64,000 bases of DNA, from the NCBI GenBank assembly GCA_946894095.1, contig OX335650.1, positions 9,920,001-9,984,000 of the forward strand, read 5' to 3'. The stretch is from Incurvaria masculella. Taxonomy: Eukaryota; Arthropoda; Insecta; Lepidoptera; Incurvariidae. Numbering within the stretch: the first letter of the stretch is position 1; every line of letters starts with the position of its first letter. Both the position numbers and the translations under genes were made by a program. Below, piece after piece: positions 33,501 through 44,600 of this stretch. The notes beneath the pieces are model-generated. The model saw only the letters and a program-made list of their open reading frames with translations. It had not been told where the DNA came from and did not search any database.

Positions 33501-36500
33501 TGAGTTACCTGATCCTGCAACTGGCGGACGGAGGCCTCCAGCGCGCCCACCTCACTTCGCGCCTTCTCCAGTTCCACCTCTAGCTCACAGACGCGCGTGT
33601 TCGCCGCCTTGACCAGAGCGTCGGAGCGCAACTGTCGCTCGCGCACAATAGATCGCTTACACCGCTCATCCTTCAACTCCTTTTCCAGTTCCTGCTCGTT
33701 AGACATTAGTAATATGTAAGAATTGTTTTCCCTTTACACGGATATTTCCTTGGCAGTAAAGGTTGGTTGGTTGGTAGGTTTAATGACCTCATATTGTCAA
33801 GTTTTGCACTGTTATTTTTTCGATAAAAATAACTGTTAGCCTGGTTTTCACCAAGTGCTGATTTATTTTAATCGACACTTAAAGGGCCTTTATTACTAAA
33901 GTGCTGATCATCATTATCATTAATAGTAATGATCCAATCTTCTAAATTACAAAAAAAATGCAATAAGATAAATCATCTAAGAAAGGATGTGAGTTCATGG
34001 GGCACTGAAGAGAAGCTTTTACGCATTTCTCAGATCTTATTTAAGTACCAATCAGAAAACTACACCGTACGTAACATAGGTAGATCTCGATGAGACCTTT
34101 CATTTCAATACCAAAATGATGGGTCTAGGACCTGAAGTTCCAAAGATATGACAATAATCTGACTCTTCTACGCCATGAGATCAAGTGTCACTATTTTTTT
34201 AGTCGAACTAAATGTTGAAATAACTCGGAAAATATAAAAGAATTTGGAGCGTTTGTTTTCTCGACGGTTCACTTTTTTTAAATTAAATTCCTATCCAAGA
34301 CGTCTCATCCGAAAGGAACGTACGTAAATTCAGCGTTGGACTTGCCGCGGCCTAGTGGCGGTAGATGCTTCACTTTTTATTCATAAAGTAAAGTGGCTTT
34401 ATAATATACATTAAATACAATAGAATAGATAAATAAGGTAAAAGTAACCAGAAGAAATGAAGTATCCGCAAATAAGATTTGCTACAGTAATATGAATAAA
34501 AATGGCTCTTCTTTCGTGCGTATCACGGTGAAAGCTACGGGTTATTACTTACGTATTGTACCTATTCATATGAGGTATATCTATAATACCTATTACTTAT
34601 TTTGTGGTCTGGGCGAAAGCTTTATGATAAAATGCACGTCCCACTAATTTGGTCTTTATCCAAAGCACTTGAACTTCAACTTTAAAGTACCTACCTCGAC
34701 CTTGAACTTATCCGCCCGAGTGTCCGCGGAGAGCAGCTGCTTGTGCAAGTCTCCGTTCTGTGAGGTCAACTCCGCCACCTCCACGCTCAGTCGCTCGGTC
34801 TCGCGCACGAGCAGCTCGCGCTCCGTCCACCCGCGTCTGTCATGGGATAAACAAACGGGAATTTATTTGGTGTCGATTTGTCTAACGGGGCGCAAACAGG
34901 CAACGCTGATGATGACTGGCGGTGAAAGAGCGTGTAGGATTTCCTATATTCCTTGCTCCAACAAAATATAGCGTAAGTTGAAGCTTGAAATAAGGTTCCA
35001 GCTTGCATTAATTCATAATATAATTTTTTATGTTTGCGTGGGTTATAATAAACCTATTTAGAGAGACCTTACAAAAAATATCATTGCATTTTGTTTTCAT
35101 CCTTTACCCATCGGTTACCTAATGAATAATTGTAATCAAAGATATATATAGTGCATGACGTACGTCAGGCCCTCACTTAAGAAGTACCGACGACGCCCAC
35201 GGGCTTTCGAACTTTCACGGGGGCTGCGGAAACCATGCCGGCCAGCCAGGTGCTTCTTCACGCCATTTTTAAAGGATCCCATGCTGTATTTTTAGGGAAA
35301 TACCTTGGGAAAGGGAAATACCATACATTCCACTGTCTGATCTAGAGGTTTGGTAAGTTCTTATATTTGGATTGTTGTTGGTGAATGCACGCATTTCCTG
35401 CTGTTCCGCTATGTGTGATGTTTGAAAGGGGGCGGAGGGATTGTGTTATGCAGGCCAGAAGAACATTAGCCGTGATGAAGACGATAAAACACAGAAAGAG
35501 ACACTCTCTTCGAAGTTAAATGGTCTCCAAATTGTCGTGCCCAAACATGAAATACTAAAATTACTTGCCAATTTATAACAGGTCCAGCGGCTACCACAAA
35601 AATGTCATCACCAATCGAGATAGAAGAGCATATTGTATTTTTCTGGTATACATAAACAGCGGTGACAGGTACACTTGTGGCCACCATTGGGAGCCATTAA
35701 ATAGTTGTTTTAATCTCCACGTTTGACGAAACTAAGCGTTCAATGAAAATTCAATTATTTTATAAATAATAATATGATTGTTACCTTATTATATTGACGG
35801 CCGTGCTGAGCTTGTCCGTGAACTTCGCTTTGGTGGCGTCAAGGGTCGCGGCCAGCCCAGCGTGAGCCTGCGCGAACTCGTTCACCTTCTTCATGAGGTC
35901 TTGCTTAAATATTCCCTAAAAGCAGTTTCACTTACTTAACAGAGTTTTAAAGGAAAACCTCGACCTAACCAATCGCATTGACTGCGGCCAGAATTTACGG
36001 GGCACACCACCACTACTCTTCCAAGTGTGTCAGTAATCTAAGGCTGGAGTGCATATTCTCTGGTTGGTATTATAGTTATGGTTATTACAGATATATATTC
36101 TTTAGGCGAAACATAAGGAGGGATATATTTTAATTTTAAAACTATCACTAACGAGAGATGGTGCACGCCACTTAAGATATTGTACCTTATCCTTGGAAGT
36201 GACAAGGGAGTTCAGCCAACGCACGACTTCCTGCTGGCCGCCCAGTGCTGCGTCACAGCAACACACTAGGCTGTTAGGCAGAAGCACCACTGAGTCCAGC
36301 GCTCCCTCTGAAAGTCGAGACGCAGATATAGCAACAATATGCACCCTTTTGAGCAACGAGTTTTCACAATTCATCCAGAATCATCCACCAAATGGATGCT
36401 GTTAGGGTTTTTCGAAATCGAACAGCAGCGAGCGCTTCGCAAGCCTCGCTCGCCTTTTTTTATCCAGTAGCAAGTTAGGTTTTACACAGACCCCCAGCGC

Positions 36501-39500
36501 CACCGCTCGGCGGGGGCGTACGAGTGGGCTGTCAGGTATTGTCTCGTAATTCGAAGTGTGATCGTATCGTTACCGATGTCGTGATCTCCGTCCATAAACA
36601 CCGCACCGGCACAAGCGACCTCGTGTGCGCCCGGCAGTTCCTTCGCTGCAGCCGCGTCGCCCCCCAGCGCCTCCAGGCGGCTGTGGGCAACTTTCATCTC
36701 CGCCAGCAACTCCATCATTGTTTTCTACGAATCACTGGACAGCTATTATTGCAGCCCATTGCATGTGCATTTGAATACTTTCTTATAGGCCTCAGTTAGC
36801 CTAGCCTCGGTAAACTTTTCTCTAAATATGTGTCTTTCCAAGCTTGTAACTGGTGACATACACACACTCTCCCTCGCCCTCACACACAAATAACACATAG
36901 CATTACATCACATTGTTATCATACTCATATTAGTATCGCTAAGGTCACGTACGGTGTATGTAACCAACACACCACACGTCATCGTAGCAAAAGCCTAAAT
37001 AAATAAAATAAAATAAATGAAAATAAATATAATAAACACAGAGATAAAATTATGAATGTGTCCCTGTTGAAATGTACAAAAGTGACACATTTTTTCTGTG
37101 ACAATATTCTATAACCACATCACAAAAGTAAATAAAGGACAAGTTAATTAGTTAGAAATAATGAGCATAAAAAAAACATTAAAGTAACAATGTGTTTTTA
37201 AGTAACACTGGGCGCTATTGGATCTTAGATGGGTGACCGTTCGACAGTTTAGGCTGACCATGGTTCAGATTACATAAAAAAACACAGTGGGGACCTACTG
37301 GCTACGAAGTGGTAGGACTAAGTTAAGGAAGTTAGTACCATCGTAATGAAAGTTTTCCGTAATTTCCATCTAGTTCAATGAGCCGTGCTATGTCAAAAGG
37401 TCCTGGCATGGCACCTAATTGCAAGTGGCATATCGTGAGGGTTATGTGGTATTGGCCATATGTGACCAGTTCCTTAAATAAAGGTAAGTACACATGTGTA
37501 AGAGACATATATTTTCTTTACCTTACCTGCTTTGATTTGAGCTCGGAATTCAGAGTATTGAAGTCGGTCTTTTTCTCTTTAAGTTTTTTCTTCAGTTGAT
37601 CGATAGAATCAGTTATCGACGCCATGGACTCTGAAAGAAGTTAATATTTTAAAGTTTTTGAAAAGCATTTGAATACAGATTTATTGAATTATTGTTATAG
37701 ATATAATATTGAGTGTGTACGTTGAATTATTAAATTGACTGGGTTCAAATCCGCGATTTTCTTCGAACTATAAAATTATTCTCACTTGATTGCTATAGAC
37801 CAATTTTCTGCTCATTTTCAAAACCTAATTTGTAAACTTAATGAAGATGTCGAATAGGACGCGGTCTCCAACAAACGATAAATGTATCCCCACCCAGAGA
37901 AGGTGGGTCCGCCATCTTAATTAAAACTGAATTCGCTGAGCAGTCCGATCGGGGAAAGTGCTGGCTTCTCATTTTCTCGAGTTTTCCCTTTGTCTTCTGC
38001 AAATAGTCACACAAAAGTTAAAATTGTTTGACACTTTCAAATACTATATTAATTAAAACAGAAGGGCTCGTGTTTATCAAGATGTAAATAATACGGAAAT
38101 TGTAATATTTCCTGCCTGTTCAAAAAAAATAGGAAAAATACTCACTCCCGTCTGAGCAGGAATCACGTCTTTCTCCTTATTGACATGAAATATGAGATTT
38201 TCGTACATTTTCCTCGGTACCTTTGATTTCTAGAAATAAGAATTAATAGTTACAGGACCACATGCTTGTATGTATTGTCAGAACCGGGATGCCTGCTTTG
38301 CGGTCTTATCATGTCGATGGGTCCTATAGACGGCACTTGCCCGTGCGCGTAACTGGAACAAATCTAACTAGGTACGTATATGCAAAACTACAAAAGGCAA
38401 GGCTTATGTCATATATTATGCTTATCAACCGGCAAAAGTTAGAGACCACAAAAGATAAAGGAAGGAATAGTGTTATGTGGGCGCCGCCGCGGACTACGCA
38501 TTTTGTGCTAAACAATCCAACAATCACCAACGCGCGCGAATGTGCTCCCGAAATGGGTTATCCAAGTCAGTTTCCACCAACACAAAACCACTGATGATCC
38601 AGTTAGAAAGGACCTTCGTAACTTGATGCCTCCAATATATCTGCGACTATATTTGCGTATAAGGTTTGGAAAAATTGGAGACAGCGGGTCTCATTAAAGC
38701 CGTGCTAGATGGGGGCGTGTCGCAAGCCGATAGCCCAGGGGGGGGGGGGGGGGGGGAAACGTATGAATTGTAGGTACAGAAGAGAGGGGCAGCTGATGCT
38801 CCCCGCTGGCGACGCCCCTGGACACATCTACTTCCATTTTTAGATTCAACTAGGTACAAACCTTGTCCACCGTGTAGTTAAGACGGTCGAAGTGGGCGCT
38901 GCGCGCCGAGGCCGGCGCGGGCGGCTGCGGAGGGGTCGGCGGCAGGGCGCGACGCGCGCCCGAGCCCGCGCCCGAGCCCGCGCCCGCGCCTGCCGCGCAT
39001 CCCGCGCCCGGCGCGCACAGCCCGGCGGCGGCGCGGCCGAGGGCGCGGAATCGCTGCTACGTCAAACAATCACTATCCATTTGTGCAACGAAGAAAGGTT
39101 TTTCAAAAACAAAAAGAACCTGTGGAGACAGGTACCATGTCAGGACCTATCCTTTATGAGCACAGCTACATTGACCTGAAAGGACAACACTGACAATTTT
39201 ACATTGCCGCTTCGACCATATTTTCAACCAATTCGATGGTAGGTATCAACAGGCTTCACCCTACCACCTAGTGGGTAGAGGAAGAGGACCTACAAATTTA
39301 CATGGATTCGGAACCACGGAACAGCTCGCATTTGTAAGGCCATGACCTCTGGCATAGAAAGAAAGTTCCCGCGCCCCTGGACTAAATACGTGCCGTACCG
39401 CTCAGGTAGATTTGATATATGTATCAACTGCCACATATCTATAAGCTATGAATTTTCTTGATGCCTACGACTCCGTCGCGGGGAAGAAAATACCTAGTCG

Positions 39501-40921
39501 GTTTTCCCCGATCTAAGTTTAGCTCTAGCATTTGTTGGGCTAACAAAAGCCCAACAAATGCTGGAGCTAAACTTAGATACAATTCGCATCAAAATCATGT
39601 AAATAGTTCTCAAGTTATAAGCGGAAAGACAGACAGACAACAGATTTAGAGCGTTTAACCACGAAGTTTTCAAAAAAAAAATCACTAGTGTCTACCTCAT
39701 CCTGGCTGCGGGATCGCAGGTTTATTTTAGCCGAGTTTCTTTGCCCTTCGTGTCGAAACTTCTGTAACATCAAACACATCCACTAAATAATATAAATCGT
39801 CTAGAAAACTAGTATCACAGAACAATTAGGAGGACTAGTACTATTACCATCGACGACACAAATCCTAAATGTGATGTTGCTTGCGCTGATATACCAAGTT
39901 ACGTTTGGGGACACAAAGAGGCACATAACATGCAACCGTACCGTGGCATTAGCATCGTGAGAGGACTTGGCTACCGGCCGTGAAGCGAGCGTGGGCCGGT
40001 TCGCCGCGGCCGCTGCGGGGCTGCGCCGCGGTATCCGGCAGACGTGCTGACCTCTGTGTTCGTCGTACCTATAACCTGGATCACAAACTTGGAGCACTTG
40101 AGGCAAGAGCATTTAAAGAGACGGGACATCACGTCCGATTTACTACATTAACTACGCTGACCAACGTCGCCTAGCTTGCGGGGAACGGAGCGCAGGATCG
40201 GATTCATTTTAAACAGGAACTCAAGCAGCTCAAGTCTGGAGGTGTTTTGTGTAGAATCAAAGTTTTGGTTTTCTTATATTCTTATTTATTAAATTGATGT
40301 AAAATATCACTGCGGGTTAGGCTGACGGCAGGCAAGCTGACGGCGCTGGCGCTGGGCGGACTGGCGGTGAGTGAGCTCCCAGGATAGCGGAAAGGAAGAA
40401 TGCGGGATAGTTGCCCCCACAAAAGGGGCAATATCATGTCGCAACGCGTCCCCATATGTTCTCATACTTGAAGAAAACTTATTATTATATTTATTGTCTC
40501 AATAATGAAAGGTATTCACTTTGTTTTGTCAGGACCCTTCTATTCGATGCCGAAGTTAATTCTGACTGTTGTTATACTACATATACAGGTACTGTGTTAT
40601 GTAAAAAACCTCAAAATTAAATAAACTTAAAACTTTAAATTATAGTTAATGCTCATATAGAAATCACACTGTTCCACATTTCCCCTATAAGAACCAACCG
40701 ATACGTATTTATTAGATACTATTTGCCGATATTGTAGATATCTTCTTCTGTGGTCACTTCTGTGAAATACATTCCCTGCCGAGGATTTTCCTCCAAAAAC
40801 GAAATGTAAAGAAGCAGGCTCCGAAAAAATCACTTAATTAGTACTATGGACAAATAAAAAAATTAAGGACAGGAAAAAAAATACCGTCAAGGGAAGGAGA
40901 ATCAGGATTCTCTCGAGACAT
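27585..40921 (-). CDS. Gene B: long coiled-coil protein, inverted paralogue of A and C, with a long basic C-terminal tail
   Basis: Exons in transcript order: 40921-40885 (ATG, MSRENPDSPSLD), 40051-39942, 39761-39696, 39053-38862, 38229-38146, 37996-37894, 37630-37527, 36724-36574, 36307-36186, 35915-35785, 34836-34695, 33691-33509, 32995-32880, 32682-32435, 31341-31217, 31138-30984, 29763-29646, 28859-28641 and 28385-27585. The sum is divisible by three and gives about 1068 aa. Matches to paralogues include RGWTEREL against RVWSERGT in C and AWIDRDQL in A, VELYEHQL against VEQYERHL in C, and ERKIMES against EHELADV in C. Unlike A and C, the last exon does not splice after the final coil. It runs on for about 200 residues of basic, Ser/Arg/Gly-rich, probably disordered chain (RGRGRGR) to a stop at 27585. 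Exons at 31.0-33.0 kb are richer in A/T and Lys than those of A and C. Exon 6 and the donor of exon 8 are the weakest calls. Function unknown. Confidence 0.8.
28641..29480 (-). repeat. 94-bp tandem array of gene B exon 18 start, seven copies
   Basis: On the minus strand the unit is an intron tail ending TTTCAG, then the first ~40 nt of the exon (ATACTGGGGCAGAGG...). Exon starts are at 28859 (working copy, full 219-nt exon to 28641), 28953, 29047, 29141, 29235, 29329 and 29424: periods of 94, the last 95. Copies 2 and 4 match one variant and 3 and 5 another, so a 188-bp pair was itself duplicated. The junction lies at GGCGAG, shared by exon (AACGGCGAGCTGGC) and intron (AACGGCGAGTGGC). The long frames crossing this block are by-products of the 94-bp period. 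Confidence 0.9.
30567..30840 (+). mobile_element. RTE-like LINE 3' tail fragment in gene B intron
   Basis: AGCTGAGGTACCCGGCTCCG, CTCGGGTAAATGTCG, then ACCGCATCAAAATTCGTTGC. Same dispersed tail as at 13.0 kb. Confidence 0.5.
31937..32206 (-). mobile_element. SINE copy without tRNA head, in gene B intron 14
   Basis: Same family as 24.1 kb, reverse strand. The body and tail are kept (CCTGACATGGATGGCTAATC; CCATGCCAGGACCTTCCC); the tRNA part is lost at CATGGAGCAGCTCGC. Confidence 0.78.
33140..33691 (-). repeat. Tandem array of the 183-nt exon of gene B, three copies
   Basis: The first copy in transcript order (33691-33509) is the whole exon (VCELEVELEKARSEV) with acceptor and donor. Two later copies follow at 168-171 bp, each with a donor (CAG|GTACCT) but with the exon start replaced by intron (TCTTCCCTATGCGTGAAAAC). 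The junction lies in AGTTGAAGGA, matched by CAATTGAAGTAAGAGCGG in the intron beyond. This is the same exon position as the arrays at 17.0 kb (A) and 49.6 kb (C), but here the copies lie on the donor side. The copy-2 donor would add 168 nt in frame, but that extension meets TGA. Confidence 0.88.
37240..37482 (+). mobile_element. Worn SINE piece next to gene B exon 7
   Basis: Forward fragment with GAAAGTTTTCCGTAATTTCC, AGGTCCTGGCATGGCACC and GGTATTGGCCATATGTG; about 45 bp from the exon end. Confidence 0.6.
39124..39400 (-). mobile_element. SINE copy in gene B intron 3
   Basis: Diverged reverse copy (ACCATGTCAGGACCTATCC; CATTGCCGCTTCGACCATA), ending in the tRNA-like part near GGACTAAATACGTGCCG. 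Confidence 0.7.
39511..39578. repeat. 30-bp inverted repeat (hairpin)
   Basis: Arms 39511-39540 and 39549-39578 (ATCTAAGTTTAGCTCTAGC... / ...GCTGGAGCTAAACTTAGAT) with one mismatch and an 8-nt loop, in gene B intron 3. Confidence 0.9.
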
Positions 40922-41636
40922 ATTTTCTAAATCATTGCTTGGTTCTAAATTAATGATAAATATCTTGAATTAAATTTCTTGAAAAAACTGAAATTTAAGG
41001 TTATTTTTTGACAGTTTATCTAAAACGTGAAAACATAGGTTTTTGTTTTTATCCCAAACTGGTCAAGTTTTTGCACTTTTAAGGATTTTTGCAATTCTAA
41101 GGATACCACGTCAATTACGTTATTGTATGTAACTGTATACTTTTATTACCACAGTTTTACTGTGGGCGAGTTTAAGCAGTGTTTAGAAAGTAGTAGTACT
41201 TCCTACGTACTTACTTTGGATTAGAATCACATTTTGCTACAGAAATAAACGCGAAATCAACGCCATCTGTGTACACACGAAAGTGACATGGTGTCAGAAA
41301 ATAAGCGATACATTCGTTATCTCGGTAGCTCAGTTGGTTAGAAGATCGGAAAAGTTGATATTTTATAAATAAAAAACCCCTGTCTACCCGGACAGGATTT
41401 TCACCCGGAAGATCACTTTAGTTCCATTTGTTACTGGCTCAAAATAATAATTTGACGATTTTTTTGTAAAAGGAATTAGGGATTGACGTTTTACTCATGT
41501 TGTTTGTAATGTGAGATGGGAGATTTTAGAAAGTAATTTAATTAATTTATCTAGACCTTATTATTACAAACGAATGGTTATTTAGGGGCAAAATTGGGAA
41601 TGTTTTAGAACCAAGAGTTAAATTTTCTAGTGAACA
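40922..41636. promoter_or_regulatory. Divergent B/C intergenic region, likely two-way promoter
   Basis: Only 715 bp separate the start codons of B (-) and C (+). Both proposed 5' leaders carry TTTAGAACCAAG: at 41604-41615 on + before C, and as its reverse complement at 40938-40949 before B. Each lies within about 25-30 nt of its ATG. This supports both start choices and suggests that duplication copied the transcription start region as well as the coding sequence. No clear TATA box was picked out. Transcription start sites are inferred, not seen. Confidence 0.5.
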
Positions 41637-44600
41637 ATGTCTCTGCCCTCAAAACCGTCCAAGGAGAAAACCGGTGAGTATGATGAACTACAAATAAACA
41701 TTTCGCATAAATTGAAGGTGAGAGCTATAGGAAAAATATCATGAATTGGATCGAAATAATAAAAATAGCATAGAAAATAGAAACAAACTATGGTTCGTGT
41801 AAACAGTGTATCAGCACTGCCGGAATCTATGATTTTTATTTTAAATGCATTCACATTATTTGAATGCACCTAAAATGAATACAAGTGGTCCCACTTCATT
41901 TTTATTTGAGAAACTCACAATACAATCTATGATAATACGAATTCATGAATGCAATGGATTGGATTGTTTATAAAATTGTGATGATCCTGGATGAACCGGA
42001 TTCCTGGTTTCATGTCTCCCAATTTGTATCACTAACGGATTGTTGTTGTTTCTACCTACCTACTATTATGATATGATCATGCCAGGACCATCCCTGTATG
42101 AGCCACATGAGCACGGCTACTTCAATGCTGTTTCGACCATCTTTTAATCAAATGCGATATCACCACCTAGTAGGGGAAAGGGGCCTAGACTTTTACATGG
42201 ATTCTAGCGGGAAAAGCTCGCATTCGTAACTAAATTGATTTTTCATGGATTCTTAAATAAGGAAAAGCTCGCGTTCGTAACGAAATGCACTTGTCCAACT
42301 CAGAAAGAGAAAGAAATTGGTACATGACCCGGGCGAGGATTTAACCCGTAACCTCTCGCATGAAAGGCAAGTCCTTTAGCCCATATACCACGAGCTGGAA
42401 AGACATACCATGTAAAGCCAAAGCCATCATAGATCGCGCTTTCGAAATGCAGACGTGTTGAACAGTTCCCAGGATACAGCCCCGGCAGACCGCCACGTCG
42501 ACGGCACGAGCCAACAAACCGCCGGCGACGAAGCCCACAGCTTTTGGCGGCAAGAGCCCTGCGTGCGCCCCGCTGCCGCCGCCGCAGCCGCGCCGCGCCC
42601 CGCTCGCCTCCCGCTCGCCCCCTCCGCCGCCGCCGCCCGCCCAACCGCTGCCGCCTTCTCCGCCGCCCTCCGCCGCCGCTCATGTGCAGGTCGGGCCTTC
42701 GAATTCATGGGATTTTTTTCATGTATTTATTGAAAGGAAAACTTACAGCTAACAAAACATCAAACAAAAATGACAGTAAACAAATTATAAATAAAAGCAA
42801 TATACCAAAATGTATCTCACTGGCAACTCTTAGCCCCGATTGCACGGAGACACGGCTGAGTTAATCAATGTTCAAACACGTCACTTTTAGTTAATCAATG
42901 TTCGAACACGTCGCTTTTACAGATTTCCTTCCGTACTTTACATACAAAGTGACGTGTTTAATCACTGAAGTTTAATCATACGTTGATGTTGATTTTGATT
43001 GTTTGTCCTTTCGCACACTCGACTCTTACTCGTATAAAATCTAACGTCAGTGGTCTGTTTGTAAAATTATAACTCGAGATCCGCTTACCCGATTTTGATG
43101 CGATTTATACCTACGTATCTGTTGAATGTTTCCGTAGCTTATAGGTTCGATTAGATCACGCTAACGTTACCTATCTAAGGGATGAGCAGGAGGCGTAAAT
43201 GCTGGCGAATAGGCTAGAAAATAGACTGTTTCTTAATTGACTTTTCTCGCAGAACCGCGGGCAAGGCAAATAATGCACCAATACTGTATTGGTGCATTAT
43301 TTGCACATTTCCCAAGGGTGAACTAACCGATCCTGCAGGTCCTTCAATAGAGTCACTAAACTATAGAGTTCACTCCCTGTTCCGAAGTACAAAATACCTG
43401 AAACGTGAAATAAATCGGAAGCCTGTCTGGCCTACTCCATATGTCACGTGGTATACAGAAAACATATATAAGCACGTGTTTTTAGACGCTAGAGCCATCT
43501 GGTCCAGTGTTTTTATTAAAACTTTTAATTAGTGAATCCGTAAAATTATTTGTTACTTTGGAAAAGCACATATTTTTGGTGTCTAACTACTATTTCTAAT
43601 TTTACAGAAAGCCAGATTAAGACCGCAAAGTGCCCCTAAATATTCCGCAATTAGGAATGTAATCATTTGTGAAAAGGTAAGTGTGCAGCAGGTCTATTCC
43701 TGGCATTCAGTGATCAGGAATCAGGAATCTTGAGTCTATAAAACCGCTTTTATAGCGATTTTTATACAGAGGTTGCGGCTTGAACAGCAATCCAGACGAT
43801 GGGGCGGTGGTGCGGAGGCGATTTTCACACGATTCGTTGTGATATTTGTATCTTCAGTGGCTGAGAAAATTATAAAACCGACCAAGTGCGAATCGGACTC
43901 GCACACGAAGGGTTCCGCACCATCGTACAAGATTTAACACAAAAAATAAGTTTTTTATGATTTTTTTACTTTACCTATTTGTTGTTTTAGCGGCAAAATA
44001 AATATACACTCTGTAAAAATTCAGCTGCCTACCTATTACGGATCATGAGATACAACCCTGTGACAGACGGACGGACGTACGGACGGACGACGGAGGCTTA
44101 GTAATAGGGGGCCGTTAGTACCCTCTACGACACAGTAGGCATTGGCTTATGCCAGTAAAACGTATACGTGTGGCGTCGAGGGTTATGCCGTTGTACACGT
44201 TCAGCCACAGTTGGTCTTCCGTCGGTAACATCATTCGTACGGTTTTATTTAAAACATTCATTCATCTCATTATATTGACAATCTCCTGCGTAACTCGTCG
44301 ATCTTGAATGAGTTGAAGCCTTTTAATCGAATGTAATTGAGGACAATGTAGCCTCGAAGGATGTGAGGATCTTCGGTCAAATCGTAATTATGTCTTCGAT
44401 GACTGAAGTATGGACATCGAAGGCGCAATTTACCTCTCGAAGTTGGAGATTGTTTGTTCGATGCTGGCCTCAATAGCATAATATAATGAAGTGAACACAA
44501 CACGAGCAAAGCAATATTCAAGAGTTGTTCACCGTTCGGCCTTTTGGTTGATAAGCTGCTCACTTAATGTTCACTGGATGACTTTCCAGACGAGTCGCAA

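Noticed and set aside
38737..38756. Run of about 20 G as a G-quadruplex site
   Set aside because: Plain homopolymer next to a dispersed repeat; a similar C run occurs at 53803. Length is unreliable in sequencing.
27585..40921. Inverted middle part of one huge gene, or an assembly inversion
   Set aside because: B has its own start exon, stop and poly(A) signals, and its exons repeat those of A and C instead of filling gaps between them.
41316..41350. tRNA gene (GGTAGCTCAGTTGGTTAGA)
   Set aside because: Only a 5' half is present; no anticodon arm or T arm follows. At most a tRNA fragment.
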